From positions 77,878,905-77,942,904 of the forward strand of contig JAPFBE010000002.1 of the NCBI GenBank assembly GCA_034336665.1: a stretch of 64,000 nt of DNA, read 5' to 3'. Within the stretch, counting starts at the first letter, position 1. Each line of letters opens with the position of its first letter. The notes beneath the pieces were generated by a model. The model did no database searches and was not told where the DNA came from. It saw only the letters and a program-made list of their open reading frames with translations. Shown piece after piece: positions 13,912-26,270 of the stretch. A program made the translations under genes and the position numbers. Source of the DNA: Luscinia megarhynchos (taxonomy: Eukaryota; Chordata; Aves; Passeriformes; Turdidae).

Positions 13912-14495
13912 TGTTGTGGTCTAACCCCAGCCAGCAGCCAAGTCCCACACAGCTGCTAGCTCACTCCCCCACCAGCAGGATCAGGGAGAGAATCCAAGCA
14001 CAAAAGGTAGAAAACCCATGGGTTGAGATAAAGGCAGTGTAACAGGGAAAGCAAAAGCCATGAACATAACTAAAGTAAAGCAAGGAATTAATTCACTGCT
14101 TCCCATGGGCAGGCAGGTGTTCAGGATCTCCAGGAGAGCAGAGCCCCATCACACATAATAGTTACTTGGGAAGACAAATACCATCAATCCAAACATCCCC
14201 CCCTTCCTCCTTCTTTGGACTACTTTATACACTGAGCATGATGCCACGTGGTCTGGAATATCCCTTTGGTCATTTGGGGTCACCTGTCCCAGCTGTGTCT
14301 CCTCCCAGCCCACGCACCCACAACTTCCTCGCCATCGTGGCAGTATGAGAAGCACAAAAGGCTTTGGTTCTGGGGGAGCCCTGCTCAGCAATAACTAAGA
14401 CATCTCTCTATGATCAGCCCTGTGTTCAGCACAAATCCAAAACACAGCTCCATACTGTGAAGAACATTAACTCTACCCCAGCCAAAACCAGCACA
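13912..14495 (-). mobile_element. Solo LTR of an endogenous retrovirus (TguLTR5-like)
   Basis: A 584-bp element bounded by TG at its left end and CA at its right end. It matches my memory of an abundant LTR family in songbirds and other Neoaves. Read on the minus strand it begins 'TGTGCTGGTTTTGGCTGGG' and ends in the complement of 'tgttgtggtctaacccc'. Orientation is set by a TATAAA box on the minus strand (complement of 14224-14229) followed by a purine-rich stretch. The expected poly(A) signal further on is degraded. Flanking pentamers ctatt (13907-13911) and ctctt (14496-14500) look like an imperfect 5-bp target-site duplication. No internal retroviral genes or partner LTR are nearby, so this is a solo LTR left by recombination. 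The family name is tentative. Confidence 0.85.
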
Positions 14496-15059
14496 CTCTT
14501 CAATACAGATTCAGCATAAATTAAGGTTTAAAAGTTTCCTGAGCTGTGTAGTAAGAATGAAATCTTGGAGTTCAGATGGAAGGGTGTGCATATATCTGTT
14601 GTGGCTTTATACTCAGAAGAGGACTTAGATGCTTAAAATGTGGCAGAGCTGGAATTTATGTACTTACATCCAAAAGAGAGATTCTGCTGTCTGTATCAGG
14701 AGGTTTCCAAACTCTAAGCTCAGCTGCCAGTATAAAAGCTTCCCAGGCCTCTTGAATTTGGGTCACACCCAAAAGCTCTTTGTGTTAAAAAGGTCAAGTT
14801 GCCCAGCATCCACTTCAGGCACCACCTTAGTTCAGAAGCAAAAATATGTTCCTCTCTTTATCTTCCCCCAGGGCTGGTTTGAGCACTCCAAGAATTTCTA
14901 CCAAAGAGCTCTGAAATTGGATTTTTCATAAAACACAATGGCAGCTATTGATTTCTTTTGAAATATGGCTGCTGGAGTCCTCCCTTGGTCTAAGCTACTG
15001 TAGTATTTGAATGGGATATGAGAGATGCAGCTCAGTGCCTTACTATGCCCAGTCAGAGC
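14496..15059. other. Intergenic, nothing recognised
   Basis: About 560 bp between the solo LTR and a CR1 copy. I see no gene and no repeat I can name. Confidence 0.6.
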
Positions 15060-15722
15060 TCACAGAAACAGAGTGTCCTGAGAAAGGGACCCACAAGGAT
15101 CACCCAGTCCAGCTCCTGGTCCTGCACAACTAATTCCCAAGACCATCCCCAAGAGTCACACTACCTGCTCGACAGCATTGTCCAAACAATTCTTGAACTC
15201 TGCCAGGATTGGTGCTGTGACCACTTCCCTGGGGAGCCTGGGAACACAACCACTCTCTGGGTGAAGAACTTTTTCCTGATATCCAACCTAAACCTCCCCT
15301 GACACAAATTCTCTCAGGTCCTGTCCCTGGTCACCAGAGAGAAGAGATCAGTGCCTGTCCCTTCTCTTCCCCTCGTGAGGGAGTTGCAGACTGCAGTGAG
15401 GTCTCCCCTCAGTCTCCTGTAGGATGCACAGACCCAGTGCCCTCAGCTGCTCCTCACAGAACTTCCCCTGTAGGCCCTTCACCATCCTTGTTGCCCTCCT
15501 TTGGACACTCTCTAATAGTTTATTATCTCTGTTATATTGTGGCACCCCAAACTGCCCCCAGCACTCGAGGTGAGTGCCCCAGTGCAGGGCAGAGCAGGAC
15601 AATCCCCTCCCTTGCCCAGCTGTGATGCTGTGCCTGATGCCCCCCAGGACAGGGCTGGCCCTCCTGGCTGCCAGGGCACTGCCAATTCACATTCAACTTT
15701 CCACTGGCCAGGACCCCCAGAG
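15060..15722 (-). mobile_element. CR1 LINE, 3' part with end of ORF2 (CR1-J/E-like)
   Basis: The longest CR1 copy in the window, about 660 bp, antisense to the given strand. Read on the minus strand it starts within the C-terminal part of ORF2, the reverse-transcriptase polyprotein. The peptides 'SVQRRATRMVKGLQGK' and 'WGQFGVPQYNRDNKLLE' from 15348-15602 are diagnostic of that region. The rest of the ORF2 end and the 3' UTR follow, with the low-coordinate end corresponding to 'gacccacaaggatcacccagt'. Frameshifts and stops break the reading frame, so it is inactive. It keeps closer resemblance to the consensus I remember than the other copies, which suggests a younger insertion. Boundaries are good to about 10-20 bp. 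Confidence 0.92.
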
Positions 15723-17761
15723 GAACATATTCCTCTTGTGATATCCTCTAGTCAGAAGATTTCATCTCCCTGAAAATCATTGTGAGATTTTCTCACCCCT
15801 TCTCATAGAAAAGGAATGGTAATTTCCATCAGGACCATGATTAGGAGATCCAACAGGTGCTCCACTCTGGACAGAGCTGACACCTACTGCCATCAAGAGA
15901 GCATTCAGATGGTGGGGAAATGGACAAGTCTTCTTCTTCAATGGCATTGAAATTATAAAAGCCTATTAAAAAGCCATTCCAAAGTGGGGAAGGGCGTGGG
16001 ATTTCAGACAGGCTCCTGACTTCCACATCTCCATGCCCTGTCATCACGTATGCTCCACCCTGCAGCATCTCCATGTGCTGTTCATGGACCCTGGGCACCC
16101 AACCGAGGGTCAGGGACTGAGACATTGCATACATCAGTGGTAGAGTGTTGTGATGAGTGAGACCTGCACTGACTCTGAATCCTCTTAAATCCTGGGATTT
16201 CTATTGGAGAAACTCCAAATATTTTTCTTCCAGTGGCTAGCACACTTCAGAAGTACAAAGGACAAACTTTTCCCCACTGCTGGAGAATAGACTTTGTTTA
16301 TAATGACTAACAGATTAGGAATAAATTTTATGCACTATGTTTAGATAATGAGGTAATGCACGTCCACATAGAACATTTTACAGCCATGCTCTTAATGGTA
16401 TGAATTTCATCACAATGAGCAACAGGTGAGATGCACCTGTAAAACATTTCTTTGAGGGCTTCACAGAGCCAGTGTAATGATGTCCTAAAAAGGAATAATA
16501 AAGTCTGCAAAGAAAATTAAGGCATAATGTAAAATTCATGTTAAATCTGTTTAAAACAACTTGTTTACTGTACTCATGCCAAATACCTCTGAACTGTTTT
16601 CATTACATTTACTACTACCTGAGTGAAGTAAAAAAATACAAAACTGATAGTAAACTATGAGTCCATTCACACTAACAAATAGGTAGACAATTTCCTCTGC
16701 TGTATGCCTGTGTGCTTCTTTCCACTTCTAATGTGGATTGAAAAACTCTTAGTATTCACCCCTAGCAGTTGATGACAGTGACAGTAATAACAATGGTGAT
16801 GATCCTGATGATAATAGTGGAATAATTTACATTTAAATAAAATGTTTCCATTACATAATTCTACAAACTTTGTAAAATGATGCAGTGGGATCACTCAGTT
16901 ACTGAAATGCAGCCACCTCTGGAATGAATCACAACATCTGCTCAAATATGGGTAAGGTTACAACAGATTGGATAAGGTTATGATAGATTAGGATCAGAAG
17001 GAATAAGTACTAATATGTAATAATGAAAAGGAAAGTATTTGAGTTCAGGTTTGTAGGAAAACAACAACTAAGCCCCCTTTGCTTCAGACAAAAGTCCTAC
17101 ATGGTGTTTAGTAATTATAAGGTTTTTGCTGTGCAGCGATCCCAACACTGTACTGGAGGAAGAAAAAAATGTGTCTGTGACCAAAAAACCCCAGCACTGT
17201 AACTTCCCAATGGCTGTAAAACATATCCTGAGGAGGTTTCAGGAGGAAGCCTGTTGGCACCATGCACTGAATTAAGTGAACCACTTTTTAAGATGACTCT
17301 TTACATCCCAACCTATCACTTTCATCTTAATGAATTTGGTATTATTCAGCACAGTGGATTTAATTAAAGATATTTAAAGTATTTAAATTATTAATTATTT
17401 AATAATTAGAAATAAGTATTTTAATCAGTGACTAAATAATGAATATTATTAAATTCATTTTTTTGCCAATAATGGTTTAGTCTTTTTCCTGTATTTTCAG
17501 TTCAGCACTGTTCAGAAGTTGCAACTCTGTTATACTGACTTGTTGCAAAATATAGTGAGTGCAAAATGTCTTATTTAATGCAACCCAAGAGAACACACAT
17601 GCATGTGGGAGAAAGAAAGTGACATGGTCTCCCAGAGCTCTGCTAAAATCTCAGTGGTGATTAGATACAGTGGTGTGAAAAACACTGGAAAAAAACAAAT
17701 CACAAGTCATAAACAAAATGGTTATAATTATGCCAGAGAAAATTTACATTTTTTATACCAC
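15723..17761. other. Intergenic with small local repeats
   Basis: No gene supported. It contains a degenerate triplet-rich patch (gat/aat/gac) at about 16771-16820 and a 20-bp tandem duplication at 16950-16989. A very AT-rich stretch at 17357-17460 includes a 9-bp stem (17386-17394 with 17399-17407). Confidence 0.6.
16950..16989. repeat. 20-bp imperfect tandem duplication
   Basis: Units 16950-16969 and 16970-16989 match at 16 of 20 positions around the shared word 'taaggtta'. Confidence 0.8.
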
Positions 17762-18035
17762 AGAGATAGGATAAGAGGTAATGACATTAAATTGGAAATT
17801 GATAGGTTTTGATATTAGGAAAAAATTCTTTACTGTGAGGATGGCACTGCGAGCCATTGGAACAGGTTTCCCAGAGAAGCTGTGGATGTCTCATCCCTGG
17901 AGGTGTTCCAGGCCAGGCTGGATGGGGCTCTGAGCAACCTGGTCTAGTGGAAGGTGTCCCTGCTTATGGCAGAGGGATGTGAACTAGATGATCTTTAAGG
18001 TCCATTCCAGCCCAAACCATCCTATGCTTCTATGC
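17762..18035 (+). mobile_element. CR1 LINE, 3' end
   Basis: A plus-strand CR1 3' end of about 270 bp. Recognisable phrases in order are 'gataggataagaggtaatg', 'gatattaggaaaaaattctt', 'ggaacaggtttcccagagaa', 'gaaggtgtccctgcttatgg' and 'aactagatgatctttaaggt', then a tail of imperfect ATTCTATG-type units. The ORF2 end is decayed. The 5' edge is approximate. Confidence 0.93.
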
Positions 18036-21000
18036 ATGTGCCCACAGAGTCTTGCTTGGCTCAACATGATGCATAATCATGTGTATTTGTCCCTCACACA
18101 GGGAACAAACCTGGGCTAGCCTGGGAGCAGCTGGACACAGCCCTCCAGAGACCACACAGCCAAGGACACCCACCAGTAAATTTAATATTGCCATGGCATG
18201 CAGTGGGTCAGTGCATTACCAGTCATGCTGTTGCAAGGCTCACCTGTGGTTCCACTGTGGACTGGGAGCAGAACTGCTGGTGGGTGGTGGCCCTTTGGTG
18301 GCATATTCTCACATCTGCAACTCCAGACTGCCTTCTGCTCTACAGAGACTCCTGGTGTGTCCAGCTGTTCACTGTCCATTGATGATCAGTTGAGAATCTG
18401 CCCTTAACCAAACCAGCCTCTATATTTCCTTCATTTCTGACCAGAGTTGGATTTAGACACCAGCCTCCTGACAATTCAGCAAGTCTAGGCTCTGTGTCCC
18501 CTGTGGTTCTGCTCATCCTGCCATGTGCATTCCTGGCTTGGTTTTGTCTCCCTGGTGCTGCTTGCTCAGGTCCACTGCAGAGGTCAGCCCTGTGAAGACT
18601 AAAGCTGCCTGGAAAGCTGATGCAGCAGCAGGGAACACATCAGCTGCTCTGGCCCTGCAGGGACTCTCAGAGGAGGCAATACCAGTGGGAGAAGTGTGTC
18701 ATGATGGTGTGCCCATGACCAGACTGCCCTTCTCCAAAACAAGCTGCCCTGCCAGAGACACTGCAGCCATCCCTGTGCCAGCCACAGTGAATCAAGCCAC
18801 TGCCTGCGTGGGCTTTTTTGCCTTTAATGCAGCTGCCATATATCCAAAAAACAAGTCATTAGGAACACAGCAGTATTAGTCAAATCAACTTTGTTTTTAA
18901 GAGGGATGAAAAGCAGTGATACAGTTCAGATACAAGTAGGGAGTTTCAATGGGTGGGAGTATTATGCAGTTTTCCAAGCTCTTTTCTTGCTTGTGAGTAA
19001 ATTTTCTTTCTTGCAGAGACCTCCTGCATAATTGCTGCTGCAGGTCACACAACATTTGTTTTTTCCCAAGCTCCAGGCAGAGTGAACTGGCCAAAGGCTT
19101 GGGATTCAGATGGAGAGGAAGTGCTGCTCCTCCAGGCCATGGCATTGTTGTGAATTTGAGGTTCTGGAAGAAGAGCCTGCTCTGCTTGCTGGTTGCTTCC
19201 TTCATTTCCATCAGTTCAGCCTTCCACATCACTGATTATTCCTACACTAGGACATAGATGGCCCAAAGCTTTTTCCACTGTGCTTTTCAAAGAGGAACAA
19301 CAGTGTCTTCCTGAAATACTTTATTCCAGTTCCACCTCCAAAGATGGCTGTGATATCTGGCTCCAAATAATTAAGACTAGCATAAGTAGAAGTTTTTACA
19401 GACTATCATCTTTTTCCTCCTCATTAGCCTGCCAACTTCATCTCTCAGCCCATGCTAAGGTCAGGAAACACCTTGTGAGAGGAACAACGTAATACAAAAT
19501 CTTCCACAGAGTCTCAGTTCCTCAAGACTTCTGAGACATGGGCGAACTTGACAGAGCACGAATATGTGGTGGATCTGTTTTTGATATTTGGCTTTGAGGG
19601 ATGTACTAGTGGGGTATCTATATAAGCTGTAATTTAATGACCTGAAGCTTTATTTCTGCAGTTAAGTAGCCTGGTGTTTTGTAATCCTGTTTTACTTAAT
19701 TAAAGTATTCCTGTTGGCTGGGTGGAAAGATGTGTTACCCTGTGACTACCACATGATGAAAAAAGACATCAGCAGTGTACATGACTCCTTCCTCAGACTC
19801 CATCAGAGCTAAGGCCTCTGTAATTCCTCTGGAAGAGAATTAGCATACTTCTTATTGAAATGTTTTGGGGGTTTGGGATTTAGTTTGTTTTTTTGGTTTT
19901 TTTTGAAGGTGTGTATTTTTTTATCTCATTTCCAGCTGCATCAATTTCCTGACTACAAGAATTAAATTGTTTAGTTATCTGTAATGTGCATAGACTTCTA
20001 TGAAGCTTTACAAAGGAACCTTTGCTGTTAGGCTAAGAATGGTTTATTGCAGCACCTGCAGCTCCTATAATCCTGAGCTGTTAATGAACTGAACAACTTT
20101 TACTCTTTCTGAGCATGAGAAACACTTCTCATGATCTTACTCATGAAAAGATTGCATTGGGGTCCTCTCATAAGTTTTCTTGGGTTTCTGCCATTGGAGG
20201 AGGGAGTCCATAAGCAGCAGCATCTGGCAGAACATCTGCATCAAGTCCCTGCTGACATTCTGAGATCTGTCTGCCCTGGCTCGCTCCTCCCTTCATAGAG
20301 AACTTGACACATCGTGTACCCCACTGCCAGACAACATCAGCAAATATTTCTCTCTCTAAGGGAAGTTGTGTCAGTTTTTCAGTGTTTTCATCTTGTGTTA
20401 CCTCATTGCTCACCTGATGGAAGACTTATTCAGACTCTTTTCAAAGTGCTTAGGCTCTCTGGAAGGAACATGATGAAGAACCTTGATCTGAGCAAGCTGG
20501 AAAACCTGATCTAGGTGCAAAGATCAAATCCAGCCTGCTCCAGACCAATGACCAAGGAGTTTTAATTTTTTACAAATGACTGGAAAAATTAAGTCACTAA
20601 GATAAAAGTCAATGAGTGGATGTGACAGATCTGTTCCTCAAGGCTTTGCAAGGAAGCAACAAGAAAGTGCTGAAGGTCCCTAAGCCAGCTCTATAGCTGT
20701 TTGGTTGAAATCCAGTTATATATTTTGTTTCTGTTATTCTGCATCGCTTTGACTTATACATCATTGTAAATACCCTCTGGTAAACCCTTTCAAAGCAATT
20801 GAGCAACTCAGTGTTTAACAAAAATACACTAATTTTCTTGTTTAAGTTCTGAGAAATACAAGATCATTTTTCATTCTGAGTTGGCAATGATGTGCCTTAA
20901 ACTAGAGGTGAAAGAGCTTTGTGGAAATTATTCTAGAGATCTGTACTGTAAGGAATGGTGGATCAAGGAAATCTTCCTTTCTGTATTTGTATTATCTTTT

Positions 21001-24000
21001 AAATTAAATTAATTAAACATGTTTGATGCCTATGCACAACTCCCATGCCTCAGGAATGATTCCTATTTCCAAATGCCCTTGCTCATAAGGAACAGTTTTT
21101 CCTTTTTTATATCTGTAACGATGTATAAAACAGAATCTTTTTCTGTAGATAGGAATTAATTTAGTAAGATGTCTCTTCTGTACACAGGAGCCTAATAAAG
21201 TGTAGAAGAAACACTTGCCACTGTGGGTTTGAGGGTGCTACATCCACAAGCAAAGTGGGCTGTCTCAGATGTGCTGCCTCTCCACCACCCCATAACACCG
21301 ACATAAGCCCAGTCACAGCCACGTGTACATGAGAGGTTGAATAATGCATGGGAACAGTCTCCTGAGCACTCCTTTAATTTGTTCTTCAGGCATTTCCCAC
21401 TTCATTCTGATATCAAAAAACTGAACATTTCCAAAGGCAGAAGGTAAAGCCAGCTGACAAGGAAAAAATTTCAAAACCATTGCTCTTGTTGGAGTAATAT
21501 ATTTGATATTTCTGTGTAGAATTTACCAAATTTCATCAACCCAGTCTTCAGAAAAAGTCGTACATATTTCAAGTAATTCTTATTTTGAGGTAATCCTTAA
21601 CCAAAGGGATGTAATCATAATTCTGTAACATTTCAGATGAGAAGCTGTATTTGACCAAACTGTATCACTGAAAAATAAAGGCCACTCTTCTATTCATTAA
21701 AGGCAGCTGATGATCAGTTTATGAGAAAATAAAAAATTCAGATGTATTCTCATGAATAAGAGAGTCATGTTTATAACTTATTTTAATGTGAACTGAGAAG
21801 CCTGCATGTATAAGTGCAGGACTGTCAAATATAATTCACAAGAACAGGCTGCTCTTCAAAATAAACATCTATACAGTGCACTGGGAGAATGCTCCCACAT
21901 ATATTGCCTAACTTTAAATTAATTTGTGGCTTTGGTAATGATCTAAAAAAGCCACTCTACTCTCTTTCCTGTTTAGTGCATCCTGTTATTACTGGAGCAG
22001 CAGAGAGAGAGTGGTTCAAAGGCAGAGTACTGCCTGAGAAGAGCAGCTCAAGAGAGGCTATGATTAATGAACAGATAAACATAAACATGGTCACCTGCAG
22101 TCATGAGCTCTTTAGGGCAGCAAAACCACATGACACTGGTGTTAAAACAGCCCTGCCTTAAGCAAACATAGTACCTTAGGTCATCTTAAGTTGAAGGAAG
22201 TCATCGAAAGGGAAGTAGGGACAAACTTGAGTTCTTGGAGTTTCACCATGCTTGCGGCTCTAAAGGTTCCTCAGGCAGGAAAGGCTAAATAAAGCTGTCC
22301 TGAATTCACAATTTGCTGTCCTCACCAAAGCAGAAGTTTGACTGCATTACACAGTACAGTGACTTGAGGCCTCTTCACTTCAGCCAGGTGAGAGCAGGGG
22401 AGAAGGCAGGTCACTCCCCAGTCCCTCCCTGCAAAAGGAAAAGGCAGCAGGTCTCATACCACCAAAGAGCAGTAGGCTTGAGTGTGGCGTTCTTCGACTG
22501 GACAGGAGTCCCACAGACAGTAAGCAAAACAACTATGCACAACAGCTTCAAAAGGGTAACAAAAGAATTTTTCTGGCACTGTCTTAAGAACCTAATAAAT
22601 AAAAGTGAAAATGCTGAATGTCTTAGCTTCTATTTATTTGTGATAACAAATCAGGCACCAGAAATGGTAGGAGACTCACCCTGTAGGTTAAGCTCTGCTC
22701 TTTTCTTTTTGTAGCCTGTCCAAAGCAATCCAGGACTGCAGTCCTACTCTAAACACCAGCAGCTCCCCACTGTGTAGGAGAGATGCTTTAGGAGTGCAGA
22801 ATCAGCAAAAGGGCTCCCTTGCCATTTCCCTCCACATCCCTCCTCTCTGCTAACAGTCTCACAGGAGAAGGTGCCTCTAGAAAAATGTGGACATTGCCAG
22901 TATCAGAACATTTACACTTAACTCTGTAACAGACACACAAAGCTGCTCTAGCTTGGCATAACATGACTTTTTCACACATAAAGGCAGCAGCAACTACTCT
23001 GACTTATGCTTTGGGTAAATCCCCAAACCCTGTTTCTTTCATACTTAAATAAATGATAGAGGTGCTCCAGGCACCTTTATCTCTATGTGGCCCTTTTATT
23101 GTTCTATGAAAAAAAAGAAGTTGTGGTAGCTCTGACTTGATATCAGACTTAGCTGTTCTTGAGCAACATGTTGAGTTGTGAGGTGGCTGGCTCCTGGAAG
23201 AACTGGCCATTTCACTTCGATTTTCTTCCAGCCTTGTTTCTGGAGGAAGTGTGATAGAAAAATGACATCTGTCACCAAACTCCAAACTCCATACTCACCT
23301 CCTGTGGCTGCACTATTTTAAATTTCTACAATATCTTTGTGAAATGGCAAAAAGAGTACTAAAGATCTTTATGTTGCTCAGTTTTTCCATGGTTCAGCAA
23401 AATAAAGCTCTTTGTAGCTCATATTTGTAATTAACATGGACATGCACCTTTCAGGGAGAGATTGGGCAAGGCATAAACTGTGGTCCAGGGTGGACAGCTT
23501 TTCTATGCTATATGTAGCTATGGAGAATAAGACAACAGAATCAAGCCTAGTGATTGACTAGTCAGGTATTTATTTGCTTTTAACATGCAAAAGCAGTACA
23601 ACAACCATGGAAGCTAGAAAGAAAAAGTAGCACTGAAAAAAGTATTCATGCAGAATGAGTATTGTACTTGAACTATCCTCCACAATCATCAGTTAGTCTG
23701 TCCCAATATTTATAGTTCATCATTACAACTGCCAAAACTGGCAACCACCAGGATTGTTGTCTCAATTAAGGACAGTAAACAGATTGTCCCATTTTTTTAA
23801 TGAAAAAATCTAAAATGTAATACTTCACAGTTTAACATGTTTATTCATTTAAACGAGCTAAAAAATAGTGGTGTGACATCTGCTTGAGAGACACTGGTAC
23901 CTAACATTTTGGCTGTCTCCCCACTAATTTGATTGTGGTTAAGGGGGGATAAAAGGATGAGTAGAGGATTCTGTCAATTAAATGAATTGATGAACTGCAA

Positions 24001-26004
24001 AATTTTTTTTCACTCTTGGAAATGTGTAGAAAGAAACACATCTACAAAAATGCATTACAGCAAACTAAGAGGATGATGGGGAAAAGTATTGCAAAGTATC
24101 TCTGCTGGCTTTTAGGGAAAAATATTGTAAGCATAAGATCACAGATAAACTTTGCCAATTTATTCATCTCATGGCTTCACTTCCCAAAGTGCAGGCATAA
24201 TCCACTGTAAAATCTTCTAGGATGCAGTTCCAACATCACATTTCTGCTGTCTTATTGATGTGCCATATTGTTATTTTCTTAGTCATAAGCACCACTAATT
24301 ACTATGCTACTGTAAGTAGAACTTGAAATGTGATCAAGATCTGTAGTATCATTTTTGTTGGCACTTGCCTACTCTGCTTTTCAAGTACAGTTCTCTGCAG
24401 AGAATCATCCTGAATGCATTTGACCTTCACCAACTGGCTCAGCTGTGCCTTACAGGGACAATCCCTTATCAACCATCACTCTGCTGGGAGTTTCTAGCAG
24501 CATTTTCCTTCTGTAAATGGCAGCATTCAAAACTTGACCCTAAGTCAGCAGATGAGCCTCTTCCATGGCAACTTTCATGGAAGAGGCATGAACTTTTGTA
24601 GGGCTTTCACTGCATTTTCCTTTAGTAGATTTTCAAACAAAACTTTTAGGTCAGCTGCTCTAGAGGACACCTAGGCGAACAGATGAGTTTGCTCATATTG
24701 TAGCTACCTGCAGTTAGAGCAGGTAATGATGTTGCAGCACAGTCTCCCAGTCTACATGTCCTGCTACAGACCTGCTACAGCTGCTCTCATGCATGGAAGG
24801 AGCTGATTCTGAATCATATGATGCCTATATGATATGCAACAGTGAACTTTAATTACAGCATTTTTCAAGAAAAGTTTAAATGTATCTCCAGGGTCTATTA
24901 GGGAAATGCTTAACATGCCTCCTAAGCTTCCAGTAAAATATGTTTATGGACTCTAGGTAGTAGAACTAGAGCCTTTCCTTGGCAATGTTCACTAGAAGAA
25001 CTTGTAAAAATACTAGACTGAGGTTTCTGTCCTGAGATGGTCTACATGCTGGTTCTGCATTAAGAATGAAAGAGGAAAGGAAAACCACCTAGGAAGATTT
25101 ACTGAGCAAAATCATTGTTGGAAGGCTGTTATGTCTTCCTAGTCAGAGATTCTTGCAGACAGGACATCTGCTCCCACCCACAGCACGAGGACTCAGTATA
25201 TGCATCTCCTCCATAATCGCTGCTAGAAAGAAATTCAGTTTATTCTAGTAGATGGCAACTACAGATGTCTACTTTTTCCTTCAGGTGAATGTATTTAAAA
25301 AAATTCATGAAGTCAGGTTTGCCACATAAATTATTTGAACAGCAATCCTACTTTGAAATAAGCATACAGAATTATTAATTCTATAATACAAAAAGTCTTG
25401 TACAACTGAAGTGATAGAACTGCATGGATCAACTCCAGAAAGGGATCTGATTTATTAGTATTGGGTAGGATGCCAAAGAAAGTTCTCTGCATTGTCTTTT
25501 AAGTATTCATAGGCTACATTTAGTTTTAGTGCGAGTTTAGTGGCTAGAACTGCCTAAAGGTAACCCAGATATTCTAAAACAGACACCAGGGCTTACTTTT
25601 GAACATTGTGCCATTTAGATTGCTTTAATGTCCTTTCAAATGTATACATAATTCAGTGTGTTCAACATTAATAAGAGAACCGAAATAGAAAAAAACCATT
25701 TATTAATAAAATAGACACCAAGGAACTCATACAAAGACAGATAGTCCAAAATCCAAAAGGCATATTTCAATCTCAAATATAATTAAGGGCAAAATAAGCC
25801 ACATGTCTCCTTAAGAATTATTGTACTGATAAGAAAAGAAGTGTATTTGCTGCAATATTTACCATATATTGCTACATACACTGAACAGAAATCTACCCGG
25901 TCTAAGCAAAAAGAAACTTTCCTGTTACATGAGAATATCCTTCCAGCAGCTGAAGGGAGCCTACAAAAAAGAAGATGGACTTTATACAAGAGCATGTAAT
26001 GACA
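18036..26004. other. Intergenic, no gene supported
   Basis: Eight kilobases without a recognisable gene, repeat family or RNA. Open frames up to about 133 codons (such as 22313-22714, plus, and 18523-18879, plus) have no family resemblance. The area at 18080-18880 is somewhat GC-richer than its flanks. A strong small hairpin lies at 24556-24587. Confidence 0.55.
24556..24587. repeat. Inverted repeat, 12-bp perfect stem with 8-nt loop
   Basis: Arms 24556-24567 (gcctcttccatg) and 24576-24587 (catggaagaggc) are exact reverse complements around the loop gcaacttt. Pairing outside the stem is weak, so it is shorter than a usual microRNA precursor. It is probably a chance or slippage-derived hairpin. 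Confidence 0.85.
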
Positions 26005-26270
26005 GCATAAGAAGGAGTTGATTCATACCAAAAGGGAGTATGTTCAGATTAGACATCAAGAAAACATTCTTTATTCTGAGGGTGGAGAGGCACTGGAACA
26101 GGCTGCCCAGGGAAGCTGTGGATGCCCCATCCCTGCATGTGTTTGAGCTCAGGACAGGGTTTTGCACAGTGTGCTCTAGTAGAAGGTGTCTCTGCGCATG
26201 GCAGAGAGGTTTTGGAACTAGATGATCTTTTACATCCTTCTAACCCAAAATGATTTCATGATTCTATGAT
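26005..26270 (+). mobile_element. CR1 LINE, 3' end
   Basis: A plus-strand CR1 3' end of about 265 bp. The frame at 26040-26225 still reads CR1 ORF2 C-terminal peptides such as 'FRLDIKKTFF' and 'HWNRLPREAVDAPSL', then breaks down. It finishes with 'gaactagatgatctttt' and a tail containing 'gattctatgat'. It is a fossil copy with no complete frame. Confidence 0.94.
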
